Shown: one piece after another, positions 63,995-64,000 of the stretch
How the letters are laid out: every line of letters begins with the position of its first letter
How positions within the stretch are numbered: the stretch's first letter is position 1
Source of the DNA: Saturnia japonica
Lineage: Eukaryota; Arthropoda; Insecta; Lepidoptera; Saturniidae
Assembly: GCA_033032175.1 (NCBI GenBank)
Contig: CM065321.1
Location: 14,716,501 to 14,780,500 of the forward strand
Direction of reading: 5' to 3'
Length of the DNA stretch: 64,000 nt
Translations under genes and position numbers: made by a program
The notes under the pieces: generated by a model
The model's input: only the letters and a program-made list of their open reading frames with translations
Databases searched by the model: none
What the model was told of the DNA's origin: nothing

Positions 63995-64000
63995 CGTATT

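Overview
The window looks like nuclear DNA from an insect, most probably a moth or butterfly (Lepidoptera). It is AT-rich and intron-rich, and packed with Jockey, R1-clade and CR1-like non-LTR retrotransposons, a Mag-like Ty3/gypsy element with very short LTRs, mariner/Tc1 transposons and tRNA-derived SINEs. The host genes belong to the Snake-like secreted trypsin family. The order is inferred from family resemblance; no search was run.

Host genes. Two tandem, same-strand (+) Snake-like serine protease paralogues organise the window. Copy A (3933-14245, 10 recognised exons, 5' end not found) has a +1 frameshift just before the catalytic-His segment, has lost the zymogen activation motif and a conserved pro-region Cys, and is called a pseudogene. 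Copy B (16016-61856) is assembled here from 12 exons, signal peptide to stop. They total 1314 nt (437 aa) with every splice phase consistent, and it has a full His/Asp/Ser triad. The seven catalytic-half exons of A and B share the same phases, and their 3' flanks are also related (about 14260-14530 versus 62165-62400), so the pair arose by tandem duplication.

Mobile elements. The 438 codons of gene B are spread over 46 kb, mostly because its introns collected transposons. Intron 1 holds a diverged 5'-flank duplication and a Jockey relic. Intron 3 holds a CR1-like LINE and a full-length Jockey element (27719-36189) with a 10-bp target site duplication (TSD). That Jockey is itself interrupted in ORF1 by an R1-clade element lacking ORF2 and flanked by a 169-bp duplication. 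Intron 5 holds a Mag-like gypsy element (37950-42613; 114-bp LTRs, 5-bp TSD). Intron 6 holds an R1-clade 3' fragment. Intron 7 holds two Tc1 relics, one split by a LINE, plus a DD41D mariner. Intron 9 holds a second DD41D mariner and a LINE, both inside an older repeat. Almost all of these lie antisense to the host gene.

Edges. The first 1.9 kb is the 5' part of a second, nearly identical Jockey copy. The last 1.4 kb is a LINE 3' fragment followed by an LTR-like block with a strong hairpin. I found no bacterial-type system, CRISPR array, rRNA or true tRNA gene, and no convincing new biological system. The most unusual signals are the 169-bp TSD around an ORF2-less R1-type insert, two different Jockey tails inserted at one identical target, and loss of the activation site in protease copy A.
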